Counted from the first letter of the stretch, positions 43,425 through 53,511 are shown. The stretch is DNA of 64,000 nt from Polynucleobacter hirudinilacicola (GCF_002192535.1 NZ_NAIA01000003.1:1-64000); one strand, 5' to 3'. Translations and numbers: made by a program. The notes: generated from the sequence alone by a model not told the origin.

Positions 43425-46400
43425 TCAATCGCCAACCACTACAAAAGGGGCCCAGAACAAGGGGTGAGCATAAGCGTACTTCATGTTACCGCCTTCCTTC
43501 ATGCCGCCTTGATCAATTTGATTGAGCATTGCCTGTCTTAGGAGCTCAGCTTTACTAGTTCCCTGAGCTTTTTGCTGACTTTTAAAGAGGTCTGTCATTA
43601 AAGATCGAGAGGCAACTGAATCTACTGGCCAGTTTGATACTAAGAGTGCTTTAGCACCAGCAAAGAAGAAGGCTCTGCCAAGACCTGAGACTGCCTCAGA
43701 ACCAGCCCCCTCACCAGCGGCGGTATTGCATGCAGAGAGCACTACCCAGTCAGCGTCTAACTTTAGGGTAAGGACTTTATCCATTGTCAATAAACCATCA
43801 TCCTGGTCACCGGTTACCTCTGGGGAGGACAAAGCGAGTGCGGGCTGAGTCAAGCCATTAAGCTCTCCTGGTACTAAGCCATGGGTAGCAAACATCACTA
43901 CCTTACGATTAGAGAGGTCTGTTGACATCACTTGTTTCACCGAAGCCTTTTGATGCAGGAAGATATCGCCATCACCAGCGCCAATCGCCTTACCAATCTC
44001 CTCCAACTCAAGACTAGTATCTGGCAGACGAGGCAGGAGTGCTAACTCAGCAGAGCTGACACCAGAGGTCTTAGGGGCGCTGCGTAAATTGAGTGGTACA
44101 CCGCGCGTTGCTAATTGCGTTGCCTTAGCTTGCTTATCCGCTTGTTTTTCTTGCTGAGCGCTAAAGTAAGGATCTCCAAAACCAATAAAGTTCTTGCGAT
44201 TAGGGTTGCCTACTGGCAACGAACGCAGCGCAGTCAAGGCAGTGACGGAGGGGACTTGAGCAACAGCAATTTCTCTCGTTAACCAAGGAACGGTCTTGTA
44301 TCCAACAAATGGTGTTGCCCCACCCCTGGCGGGTTGGGCAGTTGGCTTGGTCACCAACAGAGATAAAGGTAGCTGACCTAACTCAGCATGAGGGACAGTG
44401 AGCATCACTTTTTTTCCAACAAAAGCACTTTGCACCGGAGCGAGCACCTGTTGATAGAGTTGATTAGCGAGCACTACATCAAAGGGAGGAATCTCATCAA
44501 TCGTAGCCACGCCAGGATCAAGTGCTTTGCGTAACTGAGTCACCTCTTTGGCCATTTGTGTGCGACCGATCGCGAGTTGTGCAAATTGCGCAGGCCTATC
44601 TTTTGTAATGGCCCAAACATATCCAGCATTGTCGGCAAAATACCAAGAGATCAAAACTTCATCCGGCTTAAGCACTTTTTGTGTTCGCTCAACTGAGGCA
44701 GGTTTAGGCTCAACTAACTCTGCATAGTCAGGAAACTTTTTCTCAATCTCTTTTTTAAGATCATCGCGCTGAGCTTTAAAAGCAGTGATGTCAGCTCGAA
44801 TTTTAGCCTGCACTGCAGGGAGTTGTTGATCTGGGGGCGCTGCAAGTAAATCAACTAGCAAACCAGAAAGACTTTTAATTCTCTGTTGCAAATCTTGCTC
44901 ACGACGCGCCAGTCCGGCAAGCTGAGAATCGGAGATGTTGGCACGCGCTGCTGATGCAGTCAAAGCCTTTTGCACACCGCTACCTTTTGCTAAATCAGCA
45001 ACTTGAAACGCAATTGCTGCTGAGACCCCCGAAGCGTCTGTCTTAGCTTGCTGGCTGAGAGAAGCCAGGTAGCCCTCTAGCACAAACGTCAATTGCTGAA
45101 CCTGTCTTACAGACTCAACTGATGCTTCTAAATCATTTCTTGCCTGGTCTATCAGTATAGGAATCGCTTTTTTGAATTCAGGGAGCGCTTGGGTACCTTG
45201 GCCGCTTGCTTGAAGTGCGGCTGCATTAAAAGCGCGAATCATAGCAAGACGTGCAGAATCATCGCCCAAGCGTGTTCCATCCCTTGCTAACATGGCCGAT
45301 GTCATATTAGCTGCTTGAGATGCTTTACCAGTTTTAATTAATGCGTATGCCCAATCTAAATTATCCGTTTGATAACGACCTGCTAATTGCGGATCACTTT
45401 TGATACCCTCAACCATCTCGGAAAAAACTTTGTCGGCCTGGATATAGCTTCCATCAGTTACATATGCTGAGGCCAATAGCTTCCTTGCCTCGGCCAAGGC
45501 GATTGAACCTTTTCCAACGCCTGACTCTAAAGTGGCCTTTAAAGCTGCTTCTGCTAGCAGCACTGCTTCTGCATTACGACCCTGCTCTGAAACTATTTGC
45601 GCTAGCGTCATTAAAGCAGTAGCTGTGTACCTAGAATTTGGACCGCTTCTATCAAGAGCTAAAGATAGCGCATCTCTAGCCTTTAACTCAGCATCGATCA
45701 GTCTTTTTTGGCCTAGATAGCTTTTCGCTAAATTATCTTTAATAGTGATTAGGGTATAAAAAGCTCCAGCTGAGCTGAATGCCGCCTCTTCTGTCGCTCG
45801 CTCCTCTAGATCCAGAACCTCAAAACCACGATTCTTATTTGTTTGTGCGATCTCATTTATGTAATTTTCTGCACGTTTTAGTGAAATTTCAGCATCAGTA
45901 AATTTTCCCTCGTCTAGAAAAATTCTGGCTTTCAATCGCTCAATCTTGGAGTCCCAGTTAAGCCGAGCCAATACCCGATTTGGATTTTTACCGGACCTAA
46001 AGAGCTCCATTTGCGCCAGTGATTTGTTAGCACAGTCAAAATCACCGAGTAAAAGGCAATTTTTTCCAATGTCTTCATATGTACTTAAGAGCCAACCATC
46101 AGAAGCCTTCGCTTGTGCCTGCTTAAATATTTCATTTGCCTGAACTACGTTACCTAAGGAACTTTCCAAAGTCCCATAAAAACGCAAATCCTCTACGCTG
46201 AATATAACATTTGCATTTGGATAATCATTCACTACCTTTTTAATATTTTCTAAGGCTTGTCTATCATCGCCAAGAACTTCATAAGCTTTTGCCTTGCGAT
46301 AATAGTAATAACTTAATTTGTCGGAATCACTTACACTAGGCTTTGAAGATTCAATAATCTTTTGGGCTTTTTGTTGGAGCACTAAGTTTGGTTTAGTTGC

Positions 46401-46550
46401 CTGGAGCGTTCTTAAAATATCTTTAATATCGCGTGGGGGCGCCTTCATGCTTCCAACATCTACATCACCTTTTGAAATGACCGAAAAAGATAATGGCGCA
46501 TAAATACTGCAGCACAGCATGAATGTGGCAATGATTGAGCGCTTTAGCAT
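43425..46550 (-). CDS. Exported TPR-CHAT (caspase-like) protease, upstream copy
   Basis: This 1,041-residue paralogue is the first gene of the six-gene operon. The signal peptide (MLKRSIIATFMLCCSIYAPLSFS) is unrelated in detail to that of its neighbour, but SMKAPPRDIKDIL follows in the same place. TPR-like repeats span about 50-550 and the CHAT domain about 625-1041. Catalytic His890 (FATHGLVPG) and Cys941 (LSACNTAAG) are present, and LATRG lies at 813-817. The TPR halves of the two copies have diverged far more than the CHAT halves, which suggests different recognition with a shared catalytic head. Both keep the full dyad, so neither looks like a decayed copy. Confidence 0.88.
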   Translation of the reverse strand: MLKRSIIATFMLCCSIYAPLSFSVISKGDVDVGSMKAPPRDIKDILRTLQATKPNLVLQQKAQKIIESSKPSVSDSDKLSYYYYRKAKAYEVLGDDRQALENIKKVVNDYPNANVIFSVEDLRFYGTLESSLGNVVQANEIFKQAQAKASDGWLLSTYEDIGKNCLLLGDFDCANKSLAQMELFRSGKNPNRVLARLNWDSKIERLKARIFLDEGKFTDAEISLKRAENYINEIAQTNKNRGFEVLDLEERATEEAAFSSAGAFYTLITIKDNLAKSYLGQKRLIDAELKARDALSLALDRSGPNSRYTATALMTLAQIVSEQGRNAEAVLLAEAALKATLESGVGKGSIALAEARKLLASAYVTDGSYIQADKVFSEMVEGIKSDPQLAGRYQTDNLDWAYALIKTGKASQAANMTSAMLARDGTRLGDDSARLAMIRAFNAAALQASGQGTQALPEFKKAIPILIDQARNDLEASVESVRQVQQLTFVLEGYLASLSQQAKTDASGVSAAIAFQVADLAKGSGVQKALTASAARANISDSQLAGLARREQDLQQRIKSLSGLLVDLLAAPPDQQLPAVQAKIRADITAFKAQRDDLKKEIEKKFPDYAELVEPKPASVERTQKVLKPDEVLISWYFADNAGYVWAITKDRPAQFAQLAIGRTQMAKEVTQLRKALDPGVATIDEIPPFDVVLANQLYQQVLAPVQSAFVGKKVMLTVPHAELGQLPLSLLVTKPTAQPARGGATPFVGYKTVPWLTREIAVAQVPSVTALTALRSLPVGNPNRKNFIGFGDPYFSAQQEKQADKQAKATQLATRGVPLNLRSAPKTSGVSSAELALLPRLPDTSLELEEIGKAIGAGDGDIFLHQKASVKQVMSTDLSNRKVVMFATHGLVPGELNGLTQPALALSSPEVTGDQDDGLLTMDKVLTLKLDADWVVLSACNTAAGEGAGSEAVSGLGRAFFFAGAKALLVSNWPVDSVASRSLMTDLFKSQQKAQGTSKAELLRQAMLNQIDQGGMKEGGNMKYAYAHPLFWAPFVVVGD
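43432..43765. repeat. 334-bp near-identical repeat, copy in the upstream CHAT gene
   Basis: Partner of the repeat at 40212-40545, in direct orientation and offset by 3,220 bp. The two mismatches are both at synonymous positions (CTTGCT versus TTTACT on the plus strand). Confidence 0.95.
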
Positions 46551-46565
46551 AGAAATCCCATAGAA

Positions 46566-46584
46566 TTTATAAGGATATATTAGC
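46566..46584 (-). promoter_or_regulatory. Conserved leader element before the upstream CHAT gene
   Basis: On the minus strand this reads GCTAATATATCCTTATAAA, 15 nt before the ATG, matching the element at 43382-43401 except for one inserted base. The stretch to the start also matches in part. It marks the duplicated leader and is the likely operon promoter/5' region. Confidence 0.5.
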
Positions 46585-46665
46585 TCACAAATAGAGTGGG
46601 ATCTCCTGGAGGGGATGCCTAACTATTCTTTAAAATTAGCCTCTATAAAAGATGCTTTTTATAGC

Positions 46666-47685
46666 CTAAAGGGGATTAGCTAAGAACCCTGAATTCGCCT
46701 CTAACCACTCAATATAGCGACCTACACCTTGCTCAACATCTAGGAAGGGCTCTGTGTAGCCTGCATCACGAAGTTTGGTGAGGTCAGCTTGAGTAAAGCA
46801 CTGGTACTTACCTCTAAGTGCATCTGGGAATGGAATGTACTCAATGGCTTTTTCTTTTACTAATTCCTGCAATGTTGCTGGCTTGGCTTTATCAAGCTTA
46901 CGCATTGCATTAGCTACGGCGTGAGCAACATCATTAAAGGGTTGTGCACGACCACTACCTAAATTGAAGATGCCGCTGATTTCTGGATGATCTAAGAAGT
47001 AGAGGTTTACCTTCACAACATCTTCAACAGAAACAAAGTCACGGCTTTGCTCACCCGGACCATAACCACCGTACTCTCCAAAGAGTTTTACATGGCCATT
47101 TGCCTTGTACTGGTGATATTGATGAAAAGCTACCGATGCCATACGGCCTTTATGAGATTCGCGAGGACCATATACATTGAAATATCGGAACCCAACCACC
47201 TGAGCAGTGTTTGCTTTTTCTGCAAAACGCTTACGCATGACTTGATCAAATAAGAACTTAGAGTAGCCATAAATGTTGAGCGGCTTCTCATGCTCACGGC
47301 TCTCTACAAAAACATCAGAGCCACCATAGGTAGCTGCTGATGAAGCATATAAGAGCTGTACTTTTTGGGCAGTACAAATATCGAGCAAATCCATGGTGTA
47401 GCGATAGTTGTTCGCCATCATAAAAATGCCATCAGTCTCCATGGTGTCAGAGCAAGCGCCCTCATGAAAAACTGCCTTTACCTTGCCAAACTTACCACTT
47501 CTAAATGCCTCCAAGAACTCATCTTTATCCAGGTAGTCCATGATGTCGAGATCAGCAAGATTACGATACTTATCGGCGGGTCGAAGATCATCAACCGCAA
47601 TAATATTTTTTTCGCCACGCGCATTGAGCGCTTGAACAATATTTGCACCAATGAAACCAGCGGCGCCAGTTACGATAATAGTCAC
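46666..47685 (-). CDS. hldD: ADP-L-glycero-D-manno-heptose 6-epimerase
   Basis: This 339-residue SDR epimerase makes the ADP-L-glycero-D-manno-heptose used in the LPS inner core. The NAD loop is [15 protein letters not shown], the catalytic set includes [10 protein letters not shown] and the YxxxK of YGYSKFLFD, and [17 protein letters not shown] is typical. It starts with GTG at 47685, overlapping the hldA stop as GTGA. The CHAT operon starts 115 bp downstream on the same strand, and no terminator is seen in that gap. Confidence 0.95.
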   Translation of the reverse strand: MTIIVTGAAGFIGANIVQALNARGEKNIIAVDDLRPADKYRNLADLDIMDYLDKDEFLEAFRSGKFGKVKAVFHEGACSDTMETDGIFMMANNYRYTMDLLDICTAQKVQLLYASSAATYGGSDVFVESREHEKPLNIYGYSKFLFDQVMRKRFAEKANTAQVVGFRYFNVYGPRESHKGRMASVAFHQYHQYKANGHVKLFGEYGGYGPGEQSRDFVSVEDVVKVNLYFLDHPEISGIFNLGSGRAQPFNDVAHAVANAMRKLDKAKPATLQELVKEKAIEYIPFPDALRGKYQCFTQADLTKLRDAGYTEPFLDVEQGVGRYIEWLEANSGFLANPL

Positions 47686-48611
47686 TGTAGCTCCTCTGAA
47701 GTAACAGTTGCAGTTCCAAGCTTACCAACCACAATACCACCAGCACGATTTGCCAAAGCCATTGCTTTCTCCAAAGGCCATTTAGCAGCTAAAGCAACTG
47801 CTAGGGTTGCAATCACGGTATCACCAGCGCCAGATACATCAAACACCTCGCGTGCCTGCGCTTTGACGTGGCTAACACCAGCCTCGGTATATAAACTCAT
47901 ACCCTCCTCTGAGCGGGTCAGTAGCAATGCCTGAAGATCTAATGACTTTCTGAGAGCTTGAGCTTTATTTGTGAGATCTTCTTCGCTAGCCCACTTCCCG
48001 ACCACCTGACGTAACTCACTCCGATTAGGGGTTAAGACAGTAGCACCGCGATACTTTTCATAATCCTCGCCCTTTGGATCAACCAAGATCACTTTATTTT
48101 GTGCTCTTGCTTGCTCAATCATATGAGCTACCTGGCCTAAGGCACCCTTACCGTAATCAGACAAAATCACGACATCAGCATTGCCAACCAATTTTTCAAA
48201 ACGCTCTAATTTATGAGCCAAAGCCTTTTCACTTGGAGTCTCTTCAAAGTCAAGTCGAATTAATTGTTGTTGACGTGCAATCACACGCAACTTCACAATT
48301 GTTGGCACATCTGCATCAATTTCTAGCTGACTATCAACGCCACCTGATTTCAGTAAATCGACAACCCGCTTGCCAGGCTCATCATTACCAACAATACCGA
48401 GAATAGTTGTATTAGCGCCTAATGCGGCAACGTTACGAGCTACGTTAGCTGCACCGCCTAAACGCTCATCGATCTTGCCAACCTGCACTACCGGAACAGG
48501 AGCCTCAGGAGAAATCCGATTGGTATCGCCAAACCAGTAGCGATCAAGCATGACATCGCCAACCACTAGTAAACGGGTTTTAGAAAACTGGTCTCGGTTT
48601 GCTTTTTCCAT
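47682..48611 (-). CDS. hldA: D-glycero-beta-D-manno-heptose-7-phosphate kinase (monofunctional)
   Basis: This 309-residue PfkB/ribokinase-family kinase adds the 1-phosphate to heptose-7-phosphate for LPS core synthesis. It shows [15 protein letters not shown], the [14 protein letters not shown] substrate motif, and the anion-hole/catalytic [14 protein letters not shown]. It lacks the C-terminal nucleotidyltransferase half of E. coli HldE; in betaproteobacteria that activity is normally a separate gene (hldC), not present here. It overlaps hldD by GTGA. Confidence 0.92.
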   Translation of the reverse strand: MEKANRDQFSKTRLLVVGDVMLDRYWFGDTNRISPEAPVPVVQVGKIDERLGGAANVARNVAALGANTTILGIVGNDEPGKRVVDLLKSGGVDSQLEIDADVPTIVKLRVIARQQQLIRLDFEETPSEKALAHKLERFEKLVGNADVVILSDYGKGALGQVAHMIEQARAQNKVILVDPKGEDYEKYRGATVLTPNRSELRQVVGKWASEEDLTNKAQALRKSLDLQALLLTRSEEGMSLYTEAGVSHVKAQAREVFDVSGAGDTVIATLAVALAAKWPLEKAMALANRAGGIVVGKLGTATVTSEELQ

Positions 48612-48631
48612 AGGACTATATTTATATTTGC

Positions 48632-49996
48632 TTAATTATGTCGCCCAATACCGTAGTACTCAATACCCAATTCTTGCATAGCACTTGGTTCATAGAGATT
48701 ACGGCCATCAAAAATGATTGGACGTGTCAGTTTTTGCATCACTTGCTCAAAATCTGGACTGCGGAAAGCTTTCCATTCGGTCACAATCACTAGAGCATCG
48801 CAGCAATCTAAAGCTGCCATTGGGTTATCCACCATAGAGACTTTCTGAAGGCCCTCTGGATTGCCCTTGAAGTCTATCTCTAGATAATGCTGGGCTTCTT
48901 TCATGGCCACCGGATCGTGAGCAACTACTGAGGCACCACGCTTTACTAACTCTTGAATAATCACGCGGCTTGGAGCTTCACGCATATCGTCGGTATTGGG
49001 CTTAAAGGCCAATCCCCAGAGCGCAAACTTCATACCCTGAAGATCTTGTCCAAAGCGCTTTTCGATCTTCTCAACCAAGATGTATTTCTGGAGTTCGTTG
49101 ACCGCTTCTACAGCGTCCAGAATCTTGAGATCCCTGCCATGCTCCCTAGCCGTTTTAGAAAGAGCCGAGACATCCTTTGGAAAACAAGAACCACCGTAAC
49201 CAGTTCCCGAGTATAAGAACCCATAACCAATGCGTGAGTCAGAACCAATACCTTGACGCACGGCTTCAATATCTGCGCCAACTAAATCTGCCAAGTTTGC
49301 CAACTCATTCATAAAAGAGATGCGGGTAGCTAACATAGCATTTGCCGCATACTTGGTTAACTCTGCACTCTTCACATCCATGTAATAAGTACGTTCATGG
49401 TGACGATTAAATGGTGCATAGAGCTTGCGCATCTGTTCTTTAGCACGCAAGCCTGCTGGCGTATTTTCTGTACCAATGACGATCCGGTCAGGGCGCATAA
49501 AGTCTTCTACTGCTGCACCTTCTTTTAAAAACTCTGGATTAGAAACTACCGAACATAAGTCAGCCGGCTGCCCTCTTTTTTCTAGCTCCTCTTTGATGGC
49601 AGCAGATACCTTATCTGCAGTGCCTACTGGCACGGTTGATTTATCAACAATGACTTTGGGGGTAGTCGCATGACGTCCAATATTACGAGCGGCAGCAACA
49701 ACATATTGGAGATCAGCAGAGCCATCCTCATCGGGAGGTGTGCCTACTGCAATAAATTGAATATCTCCATGGGCAACAGATGCGGCAATATCCGTAGAGA
49801 ACTGCAATCTACCTGCGGCACGATTGCGCTCAATCATTTCTTTCAAACCCGGCTCATAAATAGGAACGCCGCCAGAATTCAAAATATCAATTTTTTTAGG
49901 ATCTAGATCTAAGCAGAAAACGTTATTACCCTGCTCAGCTAAGCAAGCGCCGGTAACTAAACCTACGTAACCGCTGCCGATGATGGTGACTTTCAA
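48632..49996 (-). CDS. ugd: UDP-glucose 6-dehydrogenase
   Basis: This 454-residue enzyme oxidises UDP-glucose to UDP-glucuronate with NAD for polysaccharide synthesis. The N terminus is [23 protein letters not shown]. The catalytic Cys lies in [16 protein letters not shown] and the substrate Lys region in [24 protein letters not shown]. It lies between lapB and hldA, 20 bp from hldA, in an envelope-sugar cluster. Confidence 0.95.
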   Translation of the reverse strand: MKVTIIGSGYVGLVTGACLAEQGNNVFCLDLDPKKIDILNSGGVPIYEPGLKEMIERNRAAGRLQFSTDIAASVAHGDIQFIAVGTPPDEDGSADLQYVVAAARNIGRHATTPKVIVDKSTVPVGTADKVSAAIKEELEKRGQPADLCSVVSNPEFLKEGAAVEDFMRPDRIVIGTENTPAGLRAKEQMRKLYAPFNRHHERTYYMDVKSAELTKYAANAMLATRISFMNELANLADLVGADIEAVRQGIGSDSRIGYGFLYSGTGYGGSCFPKDVSALSKTAREHGRDLKILDAVEAVNELQKYILVEKIEKRFGQDLQGMKFALWGLAFKPNTDDMREAPSRVIIQELVKRGASVVAHDPVAMKEAQHYLEIDFKGNPEGLQKVSMVDNPMAALDCCDALVIVTEWKAFRSPDFEQVMQKLTRPIIFDGRNLYEPSAMQELGIEYYGIGRHN

Positions 49997-50032
49997 ACGA
50001 GCTCCTAATTTATTTCTAATCTATTCAAGATG

Positions 50033-51244
50033 TCACATTGAGGGGCCACTTGGTGCGGCTCCTTCAGAACGTCTTGGGGAGTATGCCTCCCAATGATTAC
50101 AACCAGGACACTGCCAATAAAATCTCCGCGCCCTAAAACCACAATTGCCACAAGTATATCTAGCCAAACTCGTAGTACGTTGACGCAAGAGGTTCAGAAT
50201 TGATTGCAACTCTAAGACTCTCTCCGGATTAGCGCTACCCTCTTCTAGTGCAAGGCGCGTTTCAGCAAGCTTAGATAAAGCACTCAAACTAGGTGAATGC
50301 TGCATGACATCGGCAAGCATAATATTTGCCGCTTGAGGCCCCCGAATTTTCATGAGCTGCTTATGGACCAGATCCAATAACTCACCAGAAGCCTGGGTCT
50401 TTAATAAATCACACAGAAGATCCAAACCTGCATCAACCTGATTAATAGCAGTATGAGCAATCATCCAGCGATCTGCCAATAAATGCATATAAGCTGGGTG
50501 AGATAAAGCCACCAAACCCCAAACATCAATTGCTTGTCCTGGGCGCTCCATGGCCATCAAGTAATCACCTTGCAAAATCAATGCACGAGCATGATTCGGA
50601 ACTGCTTGCAAAGCTCTTTGTATTGACTGCTCTGCTTCCTGCAGATCTTTGCGACGTAAGGCCTCTTGACCTAATTCACAATGAAACTGGGCAATCTCGG
50701 TTTGATGGGATTTGCCTTGCAGCGTCTCTAGCTCATGGGCAGCAATGATGGCCTTTTTCCAATCACGCTCAACTTGATACATTTCAAGCAAACTTTCTTT
50801 TGCTGGAACTGCAAACTTACCTTCACCCACACGATTTAACGAAGCTTCAGCACGATCTAGTAGACCGGCCCGCAAAAAATCACGGCCCAATTCGTAGGCA
50901 GCATGATCACGATCACGCGGCTTTAAGTCATCGCGATTAGCAAGATGCTGGTGCACTTTAATGGCTCGCTCAGTTTCACCGCGGCGACGGAATAAATTAC
51001 CTAATGAAAAATGTAGCTCAACCGTTTCAGGATCTAATTGCGCAATTTTGACTAAGGTTTCAATCGCTTGATCTGGCTGCTCATTTAAAAGCAGGCTCAA
51101 ACCTTTAAAGGTTGAGCGCTGCTGACGCATGCGCTCGCGTTCATCCATGCGATTCTCAAGACGCAAATCCCAGCGTGATGCTAACCACCCAATACCGAAC
51201 ATAACCGGTAGCAGCAATAGCCAAGATGTCGCTATCTGAATCAT
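50033..51244 (-). CDS. lapB: Lipopolysaccharide assembly protein LapB (YciM)
   Basis: This 403-residue membrane-anchored TPR protein adjusts LPS synthesis by directing LpxC to FtsH. The N-terminal membrane anchor is at residues 1-20 (MIQIATSWLLLLPVMFGIGWL). TPR repeats fill the middle (SFKGLSLLLNEQPDQAIETL onwards), and a rubredoxin-like metal site ends the protein (YTCGNCGFRARRFYWQCPGCNHWE). The usual partner lapA is not found in the 60-bp gap to ihfB, so it is absent here or located elsewhere. Confidence 0.93.
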   Translation of the reverse strand: MIQIATSWLLLLPVMFGIGWLASRWDLRLENRMDERERMRQQRSTFKGLSLLLNEQPDQAIETLVKIAQLDPETVELHFSLGNLFRRRGETERAIKVHQHLANRDDLKPRDRDHAAYELGRDFLRAGLLDRAEASLNRVGEGKFAVPAKESLLEMYQVERDWKKAIIAAHELETLQGKSHQTEIAQFHCELGQEALRRKDLQEAEQSIQRALQAVPNHARALILQGDYLMAMERPGQAIDVWGLVALSHPAYMHLLADRWMIAHTAINQVDAGLDLLCDLLKTQASGELLDLVHKQLMKIRGPQAANIMLADVMQHSPSLSALSKLAETRLALEEGSANPERVLELQSILNLLRQRTTSLARYTCGNCGFRARRFYWQCPGCNHWEAYSPRRSEGAAPSGPSM

Positions 51245-51304
51245 GGCGTACAGAAATTAAATAAAAAAATGGCCCGTATGGACCACTGAGGATGAGCCTG
51301 AATG

Positions 51305-51649
51305 TTAGGCACCAGAACCCTCTTTAGGGCCCGCCTGTTTCAGTGGCTTATAGTCCACTCGCTCGCGCAACTCTTTGCCAGGCTTGAAATGCGGAACGCG
51401 TTTTTCTGGAATCAAGACCTTATCGCCAGACTTGGGGTTACGACCAGTGCGCGCAGGACGATGATGAAGTACAAAACTTCCAACGCCGCGCAACTCAATA
51501 CGCTTGCCCTCAGCCAAAGCATGAGTCATGGTGTCCAGCAAAGTTTTTACTGCCAACTCCACATCTCTAGGCAGAAGCTGCGGAAATTGTTCCGCGAGGC
51601 TCTCCACTAGTTCGGAGCGAGTAATGGCTTGTTGCTCTTGATCTGTCAT
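51305..51649 (-). CDS. ihfB: Integration host factor beta subunit
   Basis: This 114-residue DNA-bending protein has the IHF/HU signature [44 protein letters not shown]. The N-terminal helices ([36 protein letters not shown]) are typical of the beta subunit. It carries a C-terminal extension ending KEGSGA. The start is 9 bp after the T-run of the rpsA terminator, and its own ribosome-binding site is weak. Confidence 0.95.
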   Translation of the reverse strand: MTDQEQQAITRSELVESLAEQFPQLLPRDVELAVKTLLDTMTHALAEGKRIELRGVGSFVLHHRPARTGRNPKSGDKVLIPEKRVPHFKPGKELRERVDYKPLKQAGPKEGSGA

Positions 51650-51657
51650 GATCTATC

Positions 51658-51694
51658 AAAAAAGATCGCCGCCCTCCTAATGGAAAGCGGCGAT
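51658..51694 (-). terminator. Intrinsic terminator between rpsA and ihfB
   Basis: ATCGCCGC (51665-51672) pairs fully with GCGGCGAT (51687-51694) across a 14-base loop, followed on the minus strand by C and six T (51663-51658). The loop contains an AGGAGG-like sequence on the minus strand. It lies just after the rpsA stop and just before ihfB. Confidence 0.85.
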
Positions 51695-51700
51695 ATTGCT

Positions 51701-53374
51701 TTAACCCTGATTGTCCATTTTTGCTTTTAACAAAGCGCCCAAATTGGTTGTGCCAGATTGCGCATCACCTTGGAGCTTGCTCATTGCATCTTGTTGATCA
51801 GAACTGTCTTTTGCTTTGATTGAAAGATTGATTACGCGTGACTTACGATCAATATTAATGATCATTGCAGTAACGCTATCGCCTTCTTTCAGTACATTGC
51901 GTGCATCTTCAACGCGATCGGTTGAGATCTCAGAAGCGCGCAAATAAGCTTCAACTTCATCAGCCAAGTGAATAGTTGCACCCTTAGCATCAACAGCCTT
52001 CACAGTACCAGTAACAAGGCTACCCTTATCGCTTACGGATGTGTAGTTATTGAATGGGTCACCAGACAATTGTTTGATACCGAGAGAGATACGCTCTTTC
52101 TCAACATCAATTGCCAATACAGTAGCTTCAACTTCATCACCTTTTTTGTATTTCTTAACAGCTTCTTCGCCTGGTTCATTCCAAGAGATATCAGAAAGAT
52201 GAACTAAACCGTCGATGCCGCCAGGCAAGCCAATGAACACACCAAAGTCGGTAATTGACTTGATTGCGCCAGTAAGCTTGTCGCCTTTTTGTTGAGCACG
52301 TGAGAACTCTTCCCATGGATTTGCTTTGCACTGCTTAATGCCCAAGCTAATACGGCGCTTATCTTCATCAATATCCAGAACCATTACTTCAACTTCGGTT
52401 CCTAATGCAGTAGCTTTACTTGGAGCAACGTTCTTGTTGGTCCAATCCATTTCAGAAACGTGTACCAAACCTTCGATACCAGATTCGATTTCTACGAATG
52501 CGCCGTAATCAGTCAAGTTCGTTACTTTGCCGAATAAACGGGTGTTCGGTGGGTAACGACGAGCGATACCAACCCATGGATCATCACCAAGTTGCTTCAC
52601 ACCGAGTGAAACACGGTTCTTCTCTTGATCGAACTTCAAAATCTTCGCGGTAACTTCTTGACCAACAGTCAACATCTCGCTTGGGTGACGTACGCGACGC
52701 CATGCCAAATCGGTAATGTGCAAGAGGCCATCGATACCACCGAGGTCAACGAATGCGCCGTAATCAGTGATGTTCTTAACGAGACCAGTAACAACTGCGC
52801 CTTCTTTAAGGTTAGACATCAACTTAGCACGCTCTTCACCTTGGCTAGCTTCAACAACCGCACGACGTGACAACACTACGTTGTTACGCTTACGATCAAG
52901 CTTGATAACCTTGAACTCCATCGTCTTACCTTCGTAAGGGCTGGTGTCTTTGATTGGACGTGTATCAACGAGTGATCCAGGCAAGAATGCGCGGATACCG
53001 TTCACCATCACAGTCAAGCCGCCTTTGACCTTACCAGTAACGGTACCGGTAACGATCTCAGCTTGCTCAAGAGCTTTTTCCAAATTCATCCATGATGCCA
53101 AGCGCTTTGCTTTGTCACGGGAGAGGATGGTGTCGCCATAGCCGTTTTCAAGGGCATCGATAGCAACAGAAACGAAATCGCCAGGAGCTACTTCAATCTC
53201 GCCAGCGTCGTTATGGAATTCTTCAACAGGAATAAACGCTTCAGACTTTAAGCCAGCGTTAACAACGACGAAGTTATGGTCGATACGAAGAACTTCAGCC
53301 GAAATAACTTGGCCGGTCTTCATATTCGATCGGGTTAATGATTCTTCAAATAATTCTGCAAATGATTCAGACAT
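51701..53374 (-). CDS. rpsA: 30S ribosomal protein S1
   Basis: This 557-residue RNA-binding protein has six S1/OB repeats (for example [34 protein letters not shown] and [30 protein letters not shown]). It unwinds mRNA at the 30S subunit. Normal length. It lies between cmk and ihfB in the conserved cmk-rpsA-ihfB order. The 137-bp leader has a small hairpin. Termination is by the hairpin at 51658-51694. Confidence 0.97.
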   Translation of the reverse strand: MSESFAELFEESLTRSNMKTGQVISAEVLRIDHNFVVVNAGLKSEAFIPVEEFHNDAGEIEVAPGDFVSVAIDALENGYGDTILSRDKAKRLASWMNLEKALEQAEIVTGTVTGKVKGGLTVMVNGIRAFLPGSLVDTRPIKDTSPYEGKTMEFKVIKLDRKRNNVVLSRRAVVEASQGEERAKLMSNLKEGAVVTGLVKNITDYGAFVDLGGIDGLLHITDLAWRRVRHPSEMLTVGQEVTAKILKFDQEKNRVSLGVKQLGDDPWVGIARRYPPNTRLFGKVTNLTDYGAFVEIESGIEGLVHVSEMDWTNKNVAPSKATALGTEVEVMVLDIDEDKRRISLGIKQCKANPWEEFSRAQQKGDKLTGAIKSITDFGVFIGLPGGIDGLVHLSDISWNEPGEEAVKKYKKGDEVEATVLAIDVEKERISLGIKQLSGDPFNNYTSVSDKGSLVTGTVKAVDAKGATIHLADEVEAYLRASEISTDRVEDARNVLKEGDSVTAMIINIDRKSRVINLSIKAKDSSDQQDAMSKLQGDAQSGTTNLGALLKAKMDNQG

Positions 53375-53390
53375 GTGTATTCACTTTGTG

Positions 53391-53409
53391 CCGTCAGAAG
53401 GCCCGACGG
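53391..53409 (-). promoter_or_regulatory. Hairpin in the rpsA leader
   Basis: CCGTC (53391-53395) pairs with GACGG (53405-53409) around a 9-base loop, 17 bp before the rpsA start codon on the minus strand. There is no T-run, so it is not a terminator; it may affect S1 translation, which is autoregulated in other bacteria. Confidence 0.35.
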
Positions 53410-53511
53410 GTTAGGTTAAAAAAGCCTTAAAGAAACACGCTAATGAAATAATCGCGTTGTGGAGCTTCTTAAGACACCAAAAACAACTCACTGCTTTTAC
53501 TACTGATAAAA

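Noticed and set aside
40205..46550. The CHAT repeat as an assembly duplication
   Set aside because: The two genes differ strongly outside the 334-bp segment and at two bases inside it, and each has distinct flanks, so a simple assembly duplication is unlikely, though it cannot be fully excluded without reads.
38207..46550. CRISPR-linked (Csx29-like) or two-partner-secretion context for the CHAT proteins
   Set aside because: No repeat array, cas gene, haemagglutinin-type exoprotein or TpsB-like porin is present in the window, and both CHAT proteins carry signal peptides.
47365..47934. A 189-codon plus-strand frame over the hldD/hldA junction
   Set aside because: It is antisense to two well-conserved genes and has no recognisable content.
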